64,000 nt of DNA from Actinophytocola sp035634895 (GTDB taxonomy: Bacteria > Actinomycetota > Actinomycetes > Mycobacteriales > Pseudonocardiaceae): NCBI RefSeq assembly GCF_035634895.1, contig NZ_DASQCC010000279.1, positions 73,421 to 137,420 of the forward strand, written 5' to 3'. The position numbers and the translations under genes are program-made. Below are positions 25,651-38,904 of the stretch, piece after piece (the stretch's first letter is position 1; the number at the start of each line of letters is the position of its first letter). Below the pieces are notes generated by a model. That model saw only the letters and a program-made list of their open reading frames with translations. It searched no databases and was not told the origin of the DNA.

Positions 25651-27633
25651 CTAGATCAGTTCCAGTGGGTCGAGCCGGACCCGGATGGAGTCCGGCTCCT
25701 TCCGGGCCGTGCGGGCGTGCTGGGCCGTGGTGAGCGCGGCGGCCAGGGCGCGGCCGTCGGCGCGGGTGGTGCGGACCAGGGCGCGTTCCTTCTCCGTGTT
25801 GCCGTCGCGGTCGGGTTCGCCCAGGGGGACCGGGCCCAGGACCTCCCCCGACGCCGGGAGCTTCAGCTCGTCGAGGAACGCCGCGAGCGCCTTCCGGGGG
25901 CCGTCCACCGACGCCATGCGCACCGCGGGCGGGAAGCCCAGCTCCGTGCGTGCCGCCAGCTCCTGGCTCGCGTGCCACACGGGGTCCCACCGGACCAGGG
26001 CCTGCACCGCCGGCATTCCCGACTCGGCCAGCACGACCACCCGGCCGTCCGCGCGGACCAGTGCGGCGGCGGTCATCCAGCGCCGCAGTGTCTCCTCCGT
26101 CGCCCGCAGGTCGGCGCGGCCCAGCAGCGCCCAGCCGTCCAGCAGCAGCGCGGCGCCATAGTCGGCGACCGGTTCGGCGCCCGGTGTGGCGACGACCAGC
26201 GCGGGACGGTCGTCGACCGCCTTCAGTACCTCCGCGCCGCCCGAGGCCAGGACCGGCACGTCGGCGAACGCGCGTCCCAGCTCCTCCGCGGTCCGCTTCG
26301 CGCCGACGACGATCGCGCGCAGCCGGCGGGAGCCGCAGTCGCCACACCGGAACGCCGTGTCGGGCACGCCGCACCAGCGGCAGGTCGGCGGGCGCGCCTC
26401 GGCCCCGGTCGGCAGGCCCAGGGGTCCCGCGCAACGGCGGCAGCGGGCCGGGGCGCGGCACTGCTGGCACGCGAGCGCCGGCACGTACCCGCCACGCGGC
26501 ACCTGCACCAGCACCGGCCGGCCCTGCCCGAGCGCGTCCCTGGCCGCCTCGAACGCCACGGACGGGATGCGGGCCGCGCGGGCGGCCGGGTCGCGGGCCA
26601 GCTGCTGGTCGGTCTCCCCCAGCGAGGTGATCCGCGGCGCCGCCTTCCGGAGCTCGTCACGGGCGGCGACGATCTCGGGCGCCCAGCCGGACTCGACGAG
26701 CAGTTGGGCCTCGGCCGTCCGTGCGAACCCGGCGACGAGCAGCGACGCGCCGCTGGTGTGGGCACGCTGGATCAGCACGTCACGGACGTGCGGGTACGGC
26801 GCGTGCGGGTCGGCGTGCAGGTCGTCGCCGTCGTCCCACACCACGAACAGGCCGGGGCGCCGGACGGGCGCGAACACGCTGGCGCGCGTCCCGACGACGA
26901 TCCGGGCCGCGCCGCGCTTGACGGCCAGCCACGCCCGGTACCGCTTGGCGGGGCCGGCGTCGGCGGACAGTGCGACGACGTTGTCCTCGCCCGCTCTCTC
27001 GACGCACGCGGCATGCAGGCGGGCGGCGTCCCGGTAGTCGGGCACGACGAGGACCGCGCCGCGGTCGCCGGCCGCGGCGGTGGCGGCCAGCTCGGCCAGC
27101 CGGGCCGGCCAGTCCTCGCCGGGCAGGGCCTGCCAGACGGCGTGTGCCTGGCGCCCGTTGCGCAGTGCGTCGACGAACGCCGGTCCGCGGGGGTAGCGGG
27201 CCCACGCGGCGGTATCGGGCGCCACGGGCTTCTCGGGGGTCTCCCGCGGGGGCTCGGCCTCGACCTTGGCGTGCCGGGGCGGGATCGCGAGCCGGAGGAC
27301 GTCGATCATCATGCCGGCGTAGCGGTCGGCGACCGCGCGGGCGAGGGCGGCGAGGTCCGGGGTGAGCACGGGCTCGGCGGAGACGACCTTGCCGAGGTAC
27401 TCCATCCGGCCGTTGAACTCGGACTCGGCGACCCGTTCGAGGAGGAACCCGTCGACCTGCTTGCCGGCGAAGCGCAGCCGCAGGCGGCAGCCGGGCACGG
27501 CGGCCTCGTCGAGCGAGTCCGGCACGAGGTAGTCGAAGGGCCGGTCGAGATGGGCGAGCGGGACGTCGACGTACACACGGGCGACCGGGAGGGTGGCCGC
27601 CGGCCGCATCTCCCCCTTGCGCACGCCGGTCAT
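25651..27633 (-). CDS. priA: Probable primosomal protein N' (PriA), helicase-degenerate actinobacterial form
   Basis: PriA restarts stalled replication forks. The 660-residue product has the N-terminal 3'-end DNA-binding domain (YVDVPLAHLDRPFDYLVP), a helicase-like core and the zinc-binding cluster CQQC, CRRC, CRWC and CGDCGS near residues 385-440. The core lacks a Walker A GKT and the DEAH box is replaced by VWDDGDD, so ATP-driven unwinding is unlikely; this degeneracy is known for actinobacterial PriA. It lies upstream of def-fmt-rsmB in the conserved order, separated here by the plus-strand sigma pair. Confidence 0.92.
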   Translation of the reverse strand: MTGVRKGEMRPAATLPVARVYVDVPLAHLDRPFDYLVPDSLDEAAVPGCRLRLRFAGKQVDGFLLERVAESEFNGRMEYLGKVVSAEPVLTPDLAALARAVADRYAGMMIDVLRLAIPPRHAKVEAEPPRETPEKPVAPDTAAWARYPRGPAFVDALRNGRQAHAVWQALPGEDWPARLAELAATAAAGDRGAVLVVPDYRDAARLHAACVERAGEDNVVALSADAGPAKRYRAWLAVKRGAARIVVGTRASVFAPVRRPGLFVVWDDGDDLHADPHAPYPHVRDVLIQRAHTSGASLLVAGFARTAEAQLLVESGWAPEIVAARDELRKAAPRITSLGETDQQLARDPAARAARIPSVAFEAARDALGQGRPVLVQVPRGGYVPALACQQCRAPARCRRCAGPLGLPTGAEARPPTCRWCGVPDTAFRCGDCGSRRLRAIVVGAKRTAEELGRAFADVPVLASGGAEVLKAVDDRPALVVATPGAEPVADYGAALLLDGWALLGRADLRATEETLRRWMTAAALVRADGRVVVLAESGMPAVQALVRWDPVWHASQELAARTELGFPPAVRMASVDGPRKALAAFLDELKLPASGEVLGPVPLGEPDRDGNTEKERALVRTTRADGRALAAALTTAQHARTARKEPDSIRVRLDPLELI

Positions 27634-27669
27634 GGCCGCTGGTCTACCAGAACACCTGATCGAGGCAGG

Positions 27670-28056
27670 TCATCGGGGGTGCTTCGCGCGGGACGGCACC
27701 CACAGGAGTCCCAGCGCGACGACGGCGAGGACGATGCCGACCGGGTTGAGCGACGTCGCGTCGGGAATGGTGAACAGGGTGGCGACGCCGGCGACGACGG
27801 TGATCGCGAGCAGGACGGTCGCGCGGATCCGGGTGCCGCGGCGGCCGGCGGGGATCCTGATCGCGAGCACGAGGTAGAGCACGGCGAGGACGACGTGGAT
27901 GCCGAGCGACCCCAGTGCCGCGCCCTCGGCCGCGTCTCGGGTGGGTGCGAAGGCCCTGCCGGTGAAGGGCTCGACGGTGTCGTCCCAGTTGAGCAGGAGC
28001 AGGACGGCGATGAGGAGCTGGAAGGCGGAGAGAGCGGCCAGAACCCATTTGATCAT
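27670..28056 (-). CDS. Four-helix membrane protein coupled to a MarR regulator
   Basis: Function unknown. The 128-residue product has four predicted helices (about 4-22, 48-66, 79-95, 104-120) with short loops and no catalytic motif. It overlaps the upstream MarR gene by four bases (ATGA), so it is expressed with it and probably under its control. Confidence 0.75.
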   Translation of the reverse strand: MIKWVLAALSAFQLLIAVLLLLNWDDTVEPFTGRAFAPTRDAAEGAALGSLGIHVVLAVLYLVLAIRIPAGRRGTRIRATVLLAITVVAGVATLFTIPDATSLNPVGIVLAVVALGLLWVPSRAKHPR

Positions 28057-28547
28057 GGTTGGTCCCCCTCCTTCGGGCGGTAGCGCCAGCGCGGAGCCTT
28101 GCCCGGGCGGGCCGGGCGGCGGGCGGCGGTGCCGCGCTCGGCCCAGTCCTCGGTGAGGCGGCCAAGGAGGCGGGTGAGCGCGGCGAGGTCGTCGACGTCC
28201 CAGTCGGCGACGACCTGCTCGAACGCGGCGAGACCGAGCTGTTCGAGCCGGTGGAGCTCCTCCCTGCCGTCGGGGGTCGCGTCGACGAGGCAGGTGCGCG
28301 CGTCGAAGGGATCGGCCTCGACGGTCACATGACCGGCGTCCTCGAGTGCCTGCACGTGGCGGGTGACCGAGGAGGGCGCCATGTCGAGCCGCTCGCCGAT
28401 CTCGCTGGGGCGCTGCGGCCCGTCCGCCACGACCCGCAGCACACCGACCCGGGGCGCGTCGAACGCCCTGGCCATGCCCCGCTGAGCCTCGGACACGAGC
28501 ACGAACGTGGCCCGACTCAACTCCCGTACCACATTCGTTCTTTCCAT
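28053..28547 (-). CDS. MarR-family transcriptional regulator
   Basis: This is a winged-helix repressor. The 164-residue product has the MarR core: helix 1 with RELSRATFVLVSEAQRG, the winged HTH PSEIGERLDMAPSSVTRHVQALEDAGHV, the wing residues DPFDARTCLV and a C-terminal dimerisation helix. The C-terminal tail (RPARPGKAPRWRYRPKE) is basic. The ATG at 28547 is embedded in a perfect 7-bp inverted repeat, fitting autoregulation. Ligand unknown. Confidence 0.9.
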   Translation of the reverse strand: MERTNVVRELSRATFVLVSEAQRGMARAFDAPRVGVLRVVADGPQRPSEIGERLDMAPSSVTRHVQALEDAGHVTVEADPFDARTCLVDATPDGREELHRLEQLGLAAFEQVVADWDVDDLAALTRLLGRLTEDWAERGTAARRPARPGKAPRWRYRPKEGDQP

Positions 28548-28557
28548 GAAGGAAAGA
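28539..28557. promoter_or_regulatory. Inverted repeat covering the marR start codon (putative operator)
   Basis: TCTTTCC (28539-28545) and GGAAAGA (28551-28557) flank the 5-bp centre ATGAA; the marR ATG (28547-28545 on the minus strand) is inside. A 19-bp palindrome is the usual size for a MarR dimer site, so a self-repression operator is likely. Confidence 0.6.
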
Positions 28558-28969
28558 CTATCGCGCAATGGCAACCCTTGTCATCTGGTTCGGAGTTCAG
28601 GGCTGGCGCGGCGGGTAGTACGACGCGTACAGCGCGGCGGTGGCGGCGCGGTCGGCGATCGGCGTCTCCTCGCGGATGCGCCGGTTCAGGCCGGCGGGGT
28701 AACCGGCCTTCAGCAGGCGCCGTTCACACGCGTCCTCCATGAAGGAGATCGAGAAGTACAGGCTGAGCAGGAACCCGAGCGCCACCATCGAGAACCGCAG
28801 GGACCACGGCCCCGGCACCAGCAGGGCCAGCCACCAGAACGAGAACTGCAGGACCGCACGACCGAGGTGCCGGACCATCCATGTCCCGCACGTCAGGTCG
28901 TACAACACCCACTCGTGGTACGCGGTAGGCAGCGAACCGGCTACCGCGTACCACAGCCAGTGGAGTGGA

Positions 28970-30172
<1,203 letters not shown>

Positions 30173-30238
30173 GACGTACTCCACCACTCTTTCTAGAATT
30201 TGTTGCCTGAAGAGTATGTACCAGGGATCGAGCAACGC

Positions 30239-31465
30239 TCACTTCTGAGTCAGTGGAACCACGGCATCCCATATTTCGGACGCCATGTGCACCTTCGAAC
30301 CCAGCGCGATCGGCCGTTCGGATCCGTCCGAGGACAGTAGCCAACCGGCGTTGTCCTCGGTCTCGAAGGCCCTGCCCTCCCCGACCGCGTTCACGACGAG
30401 CAGGTCACAGCCCTTGCGCTTCAGTTTCGCACGCCCGTGTTCCAGCACGTCAGCGGCACCGTCCCCGGTCTCGGCCGCGAACCCCACGATCACCTGGCCA
30501 CCCGCCCGGGCGGCCACCAGCTCCGCGAGAATGTCCGGATTGCGCGTGAGACCGACCGGGTCCGGATCCCGATCGGTCTTCTTGATCTTGTACTCGACCC
30601 TGGTCACGGGCCGGAAGTCGGCGACGGCGGCCGCCATGACCACCACGTCCGCCCCCGGTGACACCGCGTGCATCGCGTCCCGCAGCTCCAGCGCCGTCCC
30701 GGCGCGAACCACGTCCACCCCGGCCGGCTCCGGCAGCGCGACGGTGTGGGCGGCCACGAGCGTGACCCGCGCACCCCGCTGTGCCGCGGCGCGCGCGAGC
30801 GCGTAGCCCTGCTTGCCGGACGAGCGGTTGCCCAGGTAGCGGACCGGATCGAGCGGCTCCCGCGTGCCGCCGGCGGACACCACGACGTGCAGGGCGGTCA
30901 TGTCCCTGGGCAGCGCGTCCGGGCGGGCCAGGAGCAGCCGGGCGAGGTCGACGATCTCGGCGGGGTCGGCGAGGCGGCCCTTGCCGGTGTCCTTGCCGGT
31001 CAGCCGGCCGCTCGCGGGTTCGGTCACCACGACACCGCGGGAGCGCAGCGTCGCCACGTTGTCCCGCGTGGCGGCGTGCTCCCACATCTCGGTGTGCATG
31101 GCGGGCACCAGCATGACCGGGCAGCGCGCGGTCAGCAGCGTGTTGGTGAGCAGGTCGTCCGCGAGCCCGTGCGCGGCCCTGGCCAGCAGGTCCGCGGTCG
31201 CGGGGACGACCAGCACCAGGTCGGCCTCCTGGCCGATGCGGACGTGCGGCACCTCGGACACGTCGGCGAACACCTGGGTGTGCACCGGCTGCCCGGACAG
31301 CGCCTCGAAGGTGGCGGCACCGACGAAGTTGAGCGCCGCCGCCGTGGGCACGACCCGGACCGAGTGACCTGACTCGGTAAGTTGTCGAAGGACCTCGCAC
31401 GCCTTGTAGGCGGCGATGCCGCCGCCCACGCCGAGAACGACGCGCGGGGCCTCGGTGGGTGTCAC
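30239..31465 (-). CDS. coaBC: Bifunctional phosphopantothenoylcysteine decarboxylase/synthetase
   Basis: The enzyme carries out two steps of coenzyme A synthesis. The 408-residue product has an N-terminal flavodoxin-like CoaC domain (LGVGGGIAAYKACEVLRQL, catalytic region PAMHTEMWEH) and a C-terminal CoaB domain (VSAGGTREPLDPVRYLGNRSSGKQG quoted in part, and KIKK). GTG start. A 131-bp tandem duplication separates it from rpoZ. Confidence 0.96.
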   Translation of the reverse strand: MTPTEAPRVVLGVGGGIAAYKACEVLRQLTESGHSVRVVPTAAALNFVGAATFEALSGQPVHTQVFADVSEVPHVRIGQEADLVLVVPATADLLARAAHGLADDLLTNTLLTARCPVMLVPAMHTEMWEHAATRDNVATLRSRGVVVTEPASGRLTGKDTGKGRLADPAEIVDLARLLLARPDALPRDMTALHVVVSAGGTREPLDPVRYLGNRSSGKQGYALARAAAQRGARVTLVAAHTVALPEPAGVDVVRAGTALELRDAMHAVSPGADVVVMAAAVADFRPVTRVEYKIKKTDRDPDPVGLTRNPDILAELVAARAGGQVIVGFAAETGDGAADVLEHGRAKLKRKGCDLLVVNAVGEGRAFETEDNAGWLLSSDGSERPIALGSKVHMASEIWDAVVPLTQK

Positions 31466-31720
31466 GGCCTCGCTCCGCTCGGCGTTCGCGAGCCTGTCCC
31501 CGGCGCCTTCCCTCCTGCGCGCGAAGACCCAAGGCTCGTACCTCGCCAGGCCTCCGTGCTCGTCAGTCCAGACGCCGGCGGCTCACTCAGCATCATGGCC
31601 TCGCTCCGCTCAGCGTTCGCGAGCCTGTCCCCGGCGTCTTCCCTCCTGCGCGCGAAGACCCAGGGCTCGTACCTCGCCAGGCCTTCGTGCTCGTCAGTCC
31701 AGACGCCGGCGGCTCACTCA
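31466..31720. repeat. Tandem duplication (131 bp) at the 3' end of rpoZ
   Basis: Copy 1 is 31466-31596 and copy 2 31597-31720. Both start GGCCTCGCTCCGCTC and share TTCGCGAGCCTGTCCCCGGC, CTCCTGCGCGCGAAGACCCA and CAGACGCCGGCGGCTCACTCA, with about one difference per 15 bases. The end of copy 2 includes the rpoZ stop codon, so the duplicated unit started inside the gene end. No gene is seen in the gap. Confidence 0.9.
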
Positions 31721-32008
31721 CTCGCCCTCGGTGTGCTCGAGCAGGCCGGCGTGGATTTCGCGGAGCGCGATGGACAGCGGCTTCTCGCGGGGGCCGGGCT
31801 CGACTAGGGGGCCGACGTACTCGAGCAGGCCCTCACCGAGCTGCGCGTAGTAGTCGTTGATCTGCCGGGCACGCTTGGCGGCGTAGATCACCAGCGCGTA
31901 CTTGGAGCTGACCTTGTCGAGCAGGTCGTCGATCGGGGGGTTGGTGATGCCCTCGAGCTGCTGGCTCGAAGGGTCGCCCAGTGCGCCCAACTCGGTGGGG
32001 GTGATCAC
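31718..32008 (-). CDS. rpoZ: RNA polymerase omega subunit
   Basis: Omega helps assemble and stabilise RNA polymerase by binding the beta-prime subunit. The 96-residue product contains NPPIDDLLDKVSSKYALVIYAAKRARQIND (family core, quoted for position 23-52 in part) and the C-terminal REKPLSIALREIHAGLLE. It starts at GTG overlapping the gmk stop (GTGA). Confidence 0.96.
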   Translation of the reverse strand: MITPTELGALGDPSSQQLEGITNPPIDDLLDKVSSKYALVIYAAKRARQINDYYAQLGEGLLEYVGPLVEPGPREKPLSIALREIHAGLLEHTEGE

Positions 32009-32610
32009 TCGCTGGTCTCCAGAACGTTGGAGGAGGGTTTGTCAAGTATCAACTTTAGCAAGTCCTCGGCCGCGCTCTTCAGGTCGGTGTTCACGACGAC
32101 CGCGTCGAACTCCGACTTCGCGGCGAGTTCCTCCCTGGCGGTCCGGAGCCGGCGCTCCACGACCTCGGGCGCCTCGGTGCCGCGGCCGACCAGCCGCTCG
32201 ACCAACGCCTCCCAGCTTGGCGGCGACAGGAAGACCAGGAACGCCTCCGGCATCGCCTCGCGCAGGTTGCGTGCGCCCTGCAGGTCCACCTCGACCAGCG
32301 CCGGCAGGCCGGCACCGAGACGCTCCTCGATCGGCGCGCGCGGCGTGCCGGACCGGTGGATGCCACGGTGGATCTCCGCCCACTCCAGCAGCTCGTCGTT
32401 CTTGATCATGTGGTCGAAGTCGTCGGCGGTGACGAAGCGGTAGTCCACCCCGTCACGCTCCCCCGGCCGCTGCTCGCGGGTCGTCGCCGACACACTGAAC
32501 CACAGCTCGGGATAAAGCTTGCGCAGCTCATGGACGACGCTGCTCTTACCGACGCCGGAGGGGCCGGCCAGTACCACCAGCCGGCCCCTCCGATTCGCCT
32601 CGAGTGTCAC
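32005..32610 (-). CDS. gmk: Guanylate kinase
   Basis: The enzyme phosphorylates GMP to GDP. The 201-residue product has the P-loop GPSGVGKSSV near residue 17, the GMP-binding SATTREQRPGERDGVDYRFV region and the lid RRLRTAREEL. GTG starts and 4-base overlaps join it to mihF upstream and rpoZ downstream. Confidence 0.97.
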   Translation of the reverse strand: MTLEANRRGRLVVLAGPSGVGKSSVVHELRKLYPELWFSVSATTREQRPGERDGVDYRFVTADDFDHMIKNDELLEWAEIHRGIHRSGTPRAPIEERLGAGLPALVEVDLQGARNLREAMPEAFLVFLSPPSWEALVERLVGRGTEAPEVVERRLRTAREELAAKSEFDAVVVNTDLKSAAEDLLKLILDKPSSNVLETSE

Positions 32611-32924
32611 TCGCCGCTGAACTCGGCGAGCAAGGCCTTGCGCTGACGGTCACCGAGGCCGCGAAGGCGGCGGCTCGGGGCTATCTCAAGACGCTCGATG
32701 ATCTGCTGGGCACGCACTTTGCCGACGCCCGGCAGGGCTTCGAGCAGTGCGGTGACCTTCATCTTGCCCAGGACCTCATCTTTGTCAGCCTGAGCGAGCA
32801 CGTCCTTGAGGGTCGTGCCACCTCGCTTCAGGCGCTCCTTGAGCTCAGCTCGGGCGCGTCGGGCGGCAGCCGCCTTCTCCAGCGCTGCGGCCCGCTGCTC
32901 CTCGGTCAGCTGGGGAAGGGCCAC
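32607..32924 (-). CDS. mihF: Mycobacterial-type integration host factor (mIHF)
   Basis: mIHF is an actinobacterial nucleoid protein that bends DNA; it is unrelated to E. coli IHF. The 105-residue product starts VALPQLTEEQRAAALEKA, is Ala/Arg-rich, and has the helix-two-turn-helix core MKVTALLEALPGVGKVRAQQ. The GTG at 32924 has GGAGG five bases upstream; the longer frame to 33047 is excess. It is first in mihF-gmk-rpoZ. Confidence 0.96.
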   Translation of the reverse strand: MALPQLTEEQRAAALEKAAAARRARAELKERLKRGGTTLKDVLAQADKDEVLGKMKVTALLEALPGVGKVRAQQIIERLEIAPSRRLRGLGDRQRKALLAEFSGE

Positions 32925-33651
32925 GATTTCCTCCGGGGGGTGGGGTTTTCTGCGGATCGGTGTCGCGACGTTACCGAGGTCCGGCAGGTCGTGACAACGC
33001 GGGTCCACCTTAGTGCGGTGGGTGATGCGCGAAAGAGCATAGATCAACTCTCAGTAGCTAACACCCCTGGACCTGCGGTAACACCTACGGCTCAGGTGTC
33101 GCTGACCCACACTTCACGTGCTGCGCGAAGCGCTTCGACATGGTACGGCGACAACGGCTCCCCGGCGGCGAAAACTTCCACGACACCCCGGGACGGGATC
33201 GCCGGCGCGGGCGGACGACGCCGGAACCGATATCCGCCCCGACCGGGTAAGCCCAGGTCGCGAGGGGAGCGGCGGCCGTATCGGCGGGCCGCCGGCGGGC
33301 GCGAGAACCCACCGGGACGCCAGGCGTGCGCGGCGTGGCGGAGACCAGCCACGCCGCGCCCATACCGGGTCCGGGCGTCTCGGCGTGAACCGGTACGCCC
33401 GCCCGGCCGTACCCAGGTCTGGTAGCTTCGCGCTCACTCCCGGACAGCCGCCTCATCCAGCAGGTGCCGCTCGTCCACGGTGAGCGCGATCCGCTTGTCC
33501 ACGAGATGACCCGGAGCGCGAGTCAACGAACATTTTCCCATCAGCAAGCCGCGAGGTGGCCACGGAACACCGGTAGGTACTCGTCGCGCGCGCCGGCGCG
33601 CCACTGGTCAGACCGTTCGCGACGCTCGTGACACCGGGCTGGTGCCGCGGG
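32925..33651. other. Gap between pyrF and mihF with possible decayed coding sequence
   Basis: No gene could be recognised in this 727-bp gap. The part near 32925-33060 is AT-richer and should carry the mihF promoter. Reading leftward, 33502-33434 gives VDKRIALTVDERHLLDEAAVRE then a stop that overlaps a GTG frame, and 33175-33092 gives the plausible C-terminus EPLSPYHVEALRAAREVW; between them the best codon pattern changes frame. A small gene with frameshifts is possible. Confidence 0.4.
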
Positions 33652-34481
33652 TCAGGTCACGTGGGGGCCCACCGAGTCCCGCACCCGCAGTGCCGCGTCT
33701 CGCAGGGCCGTGGCGTCCGGGCCGTGCCGCAGGATGTCCCGCGACGACGAGGGCAGCACGTGCTTGAGGCTCGCGCCGAAGACCGTGCGCAGGTCGGCCA
33801 CACCCGCGCCCTGGGCGCCGAAGCCGGGGGCGAGGATCGTGCCGTTCAGCTTGGACAGGTCCAGCTCCGTCCGCCCGACCGTGGCGCCGACCACCAGGCC
33901 GACCGGCCCGAGCGGGCTCGCGCCCGCGTTCCGTGCCGCGGCCTCGTCGACCATGGTCTGGGCGACGCTCACGCCGTTCTCGTCACGGGCCCGCTGCACC
34001 TGCGGCCCCTCCTTGTTGGACGTCAGCGCAAGCACGAACACACCTCGCCCGTTGCGCTCCGCGAGGTCGAGCGCAGGGGCCAGCGAGCCGAAGCCGAGGT
34101 AGGGCGACACCGTGATCGCGTCCGCCGCGAGTGGCGAGCCCTCCCCCAGGTACGCCTCCGCATAGGCGGACATGGTCGAGCCGATGTCGCCGCGCTTCAC
34201 GTCCAGCAGCACCAGCGTGCCCGCCTGCCGGAACGCGGCGATGGTCCGCTCCAGCACGGCCACCCCGGCCGAGCCGTGCGCCTCGAAGAACGCCGACTGC
34301 GGCTTGACCACCGCGATCTCGCCGGCGAACGCCTCGACGCACGTCATGGCGAACGTCGCAAGCCCGTTCGCGTCGGCGGGCAGGCCCCACCGCTCCAGCA
34401 GTGACGTGTGCGGGTCGATCCCCACGCACAGCGGGCCACGCAGGGAGACGGCGGTCGTGACGCGCGCGCCGAACGGGGCCC

Positions 34482-34485
<4 letters not shown>
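33652..34485 (-). CDS. pyrF: Orotidine 5'-phosphate decarboxylase
   Basis: The enzyme makes UMP, the last step of the pathway. The 277-residue product is the actinobacterial type 2 form: CVGIDPH near the start, the catalytic Lys in LLDVKRGDIGSTM, the phosphate-binding GLVVGATVGRTEL and ILAPGFGAQGAG. It overlaps the carB stop by four bases and is the last gene of the pyr operon. Confidence 0.97.
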
Positions 34486-37782
<3,297 letters not shown>

Positions 37783-37796
<14 letters not shown>

Positions 37797-38904
37797 GCCG
37801 GGCCTCCATCAGGGCTACGAACTCGTCGAACAGGGGGGCGGCGTCGTGGGGTCCGGCCGCCGCCTCCGGGTGGTACTGGACCGAGAACGCCGGCACGTCC
37901 TGGGCGCGGACGCCCTCCACGCAGCCGTCGTTCGGGCAGTAGTGGCTGATCGCCGCGGTGCCGAACGGGGTGTCGAACCGCTGGCCGGGCTCGCCCTCGA
38001 TGGCGAAGCCGTGGTTCTGCGCGGTGATCGCGACCCGGCCGGTGGCCACGTCGATGACCGGGATGTTGATGCCGCGGTGGCCGTAGCGCAGCTTGTAGGT
38101 GGACAGGCCCAGCGCGCGGCCGAGGATCTGGTGGCCGAAGCAGATGCCGAAGGTCGGGATCTCGCGTTCGAGGACCTGTCTCGTCAGCGCCACCGGACCG
38201 TCGGTGGTGGCCGGGTCCCCCGGGCCGTTGGCCAGGAAGAAGCCGTCCGGTTCGAGCGCCAGGACGTCGTCGATGGTGGCGTGCGCCGGCAGGACGTGGG
38301 TCTCGATGCCCCGCTCCGACATCATCCGCGGGGTGTTGGTCTTGATGCCGACGTCCAGCGCCGCGACGCGTAACCGCATCTCAGCGACTGGTCGGACCAC
38401 GTACGACTCCTGGGTCGTCACCTGGCCCGCCAGGTCCGCACCGACCATCTGGGGGCTTGCGAGGACCCGTTCACGCATCTCGTCGACGCTGGTGAGGGCG
38501 TCGCCGGAGAAGACGCCGCCGCGCATGGCGCCGAGCTCCCGGATGTGCCGGGTCAGCGTGCGGGTGTCCACGCCCGCGATGCCCACGACGCCCTGCTCGA
38601 CGAGCGCGTCGTCGAGGGTGCGCCGGGCGCGCCAGTTGGAGGGGGTCCTGGCCGGGTCACGGACGACGTAGCCCGCGACCCAGATGCGGCTCGACTCGTC
38701 GTCCTCGTCGTTCCAGCCGGTGTTGCCGATCTGCGGGGCCGTCGCGACGACGATCTGGCGGTGGTAGGACGGGTCGGTCAGAGTCTCCTGGTAGCCGGTC
38801 ATGCCGGTGCAGAAGACGACCTCGCCGAGCGTCTCACCGGTCGCGCCGAACGAGGCGCCCCGGAAGACCCTGCCGTCCTCCAGTACGAGAGCGGCCTGAC
38901 TCAT
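37783..38904 (-). CDS. carA: Carbamoyl-phosphate synthase small (glutaminase) subunit
   Basis: The subunit hydrolyses glutamine and channels ammonia to CarB. The 373-residue product has the N-terminal CPSase domain (ALVLEDGRVFRGASFGA) and a C-terminal class I amidotransferase with the nucleophile Cys in PTFGICFGHQ and the His-Glu pair in QYHPEAAAGP. ATG overlaps the pyrC stop (ATGA). Confidence 0.97.

Noticed and set aside
25265..26470. Minus-strand frame of 401 codons running through the priA 3' repeats
   Set aside because: It is priA out of frame plus the tandem repeat; the repeated peptide is a product of the DNA repeat, not of a known family.
30173..30238. SAM riboswitch before metK
   Set aside because: The gap is only 66 bp and shows no SAM-I, SAM-II or SAM-IV core.
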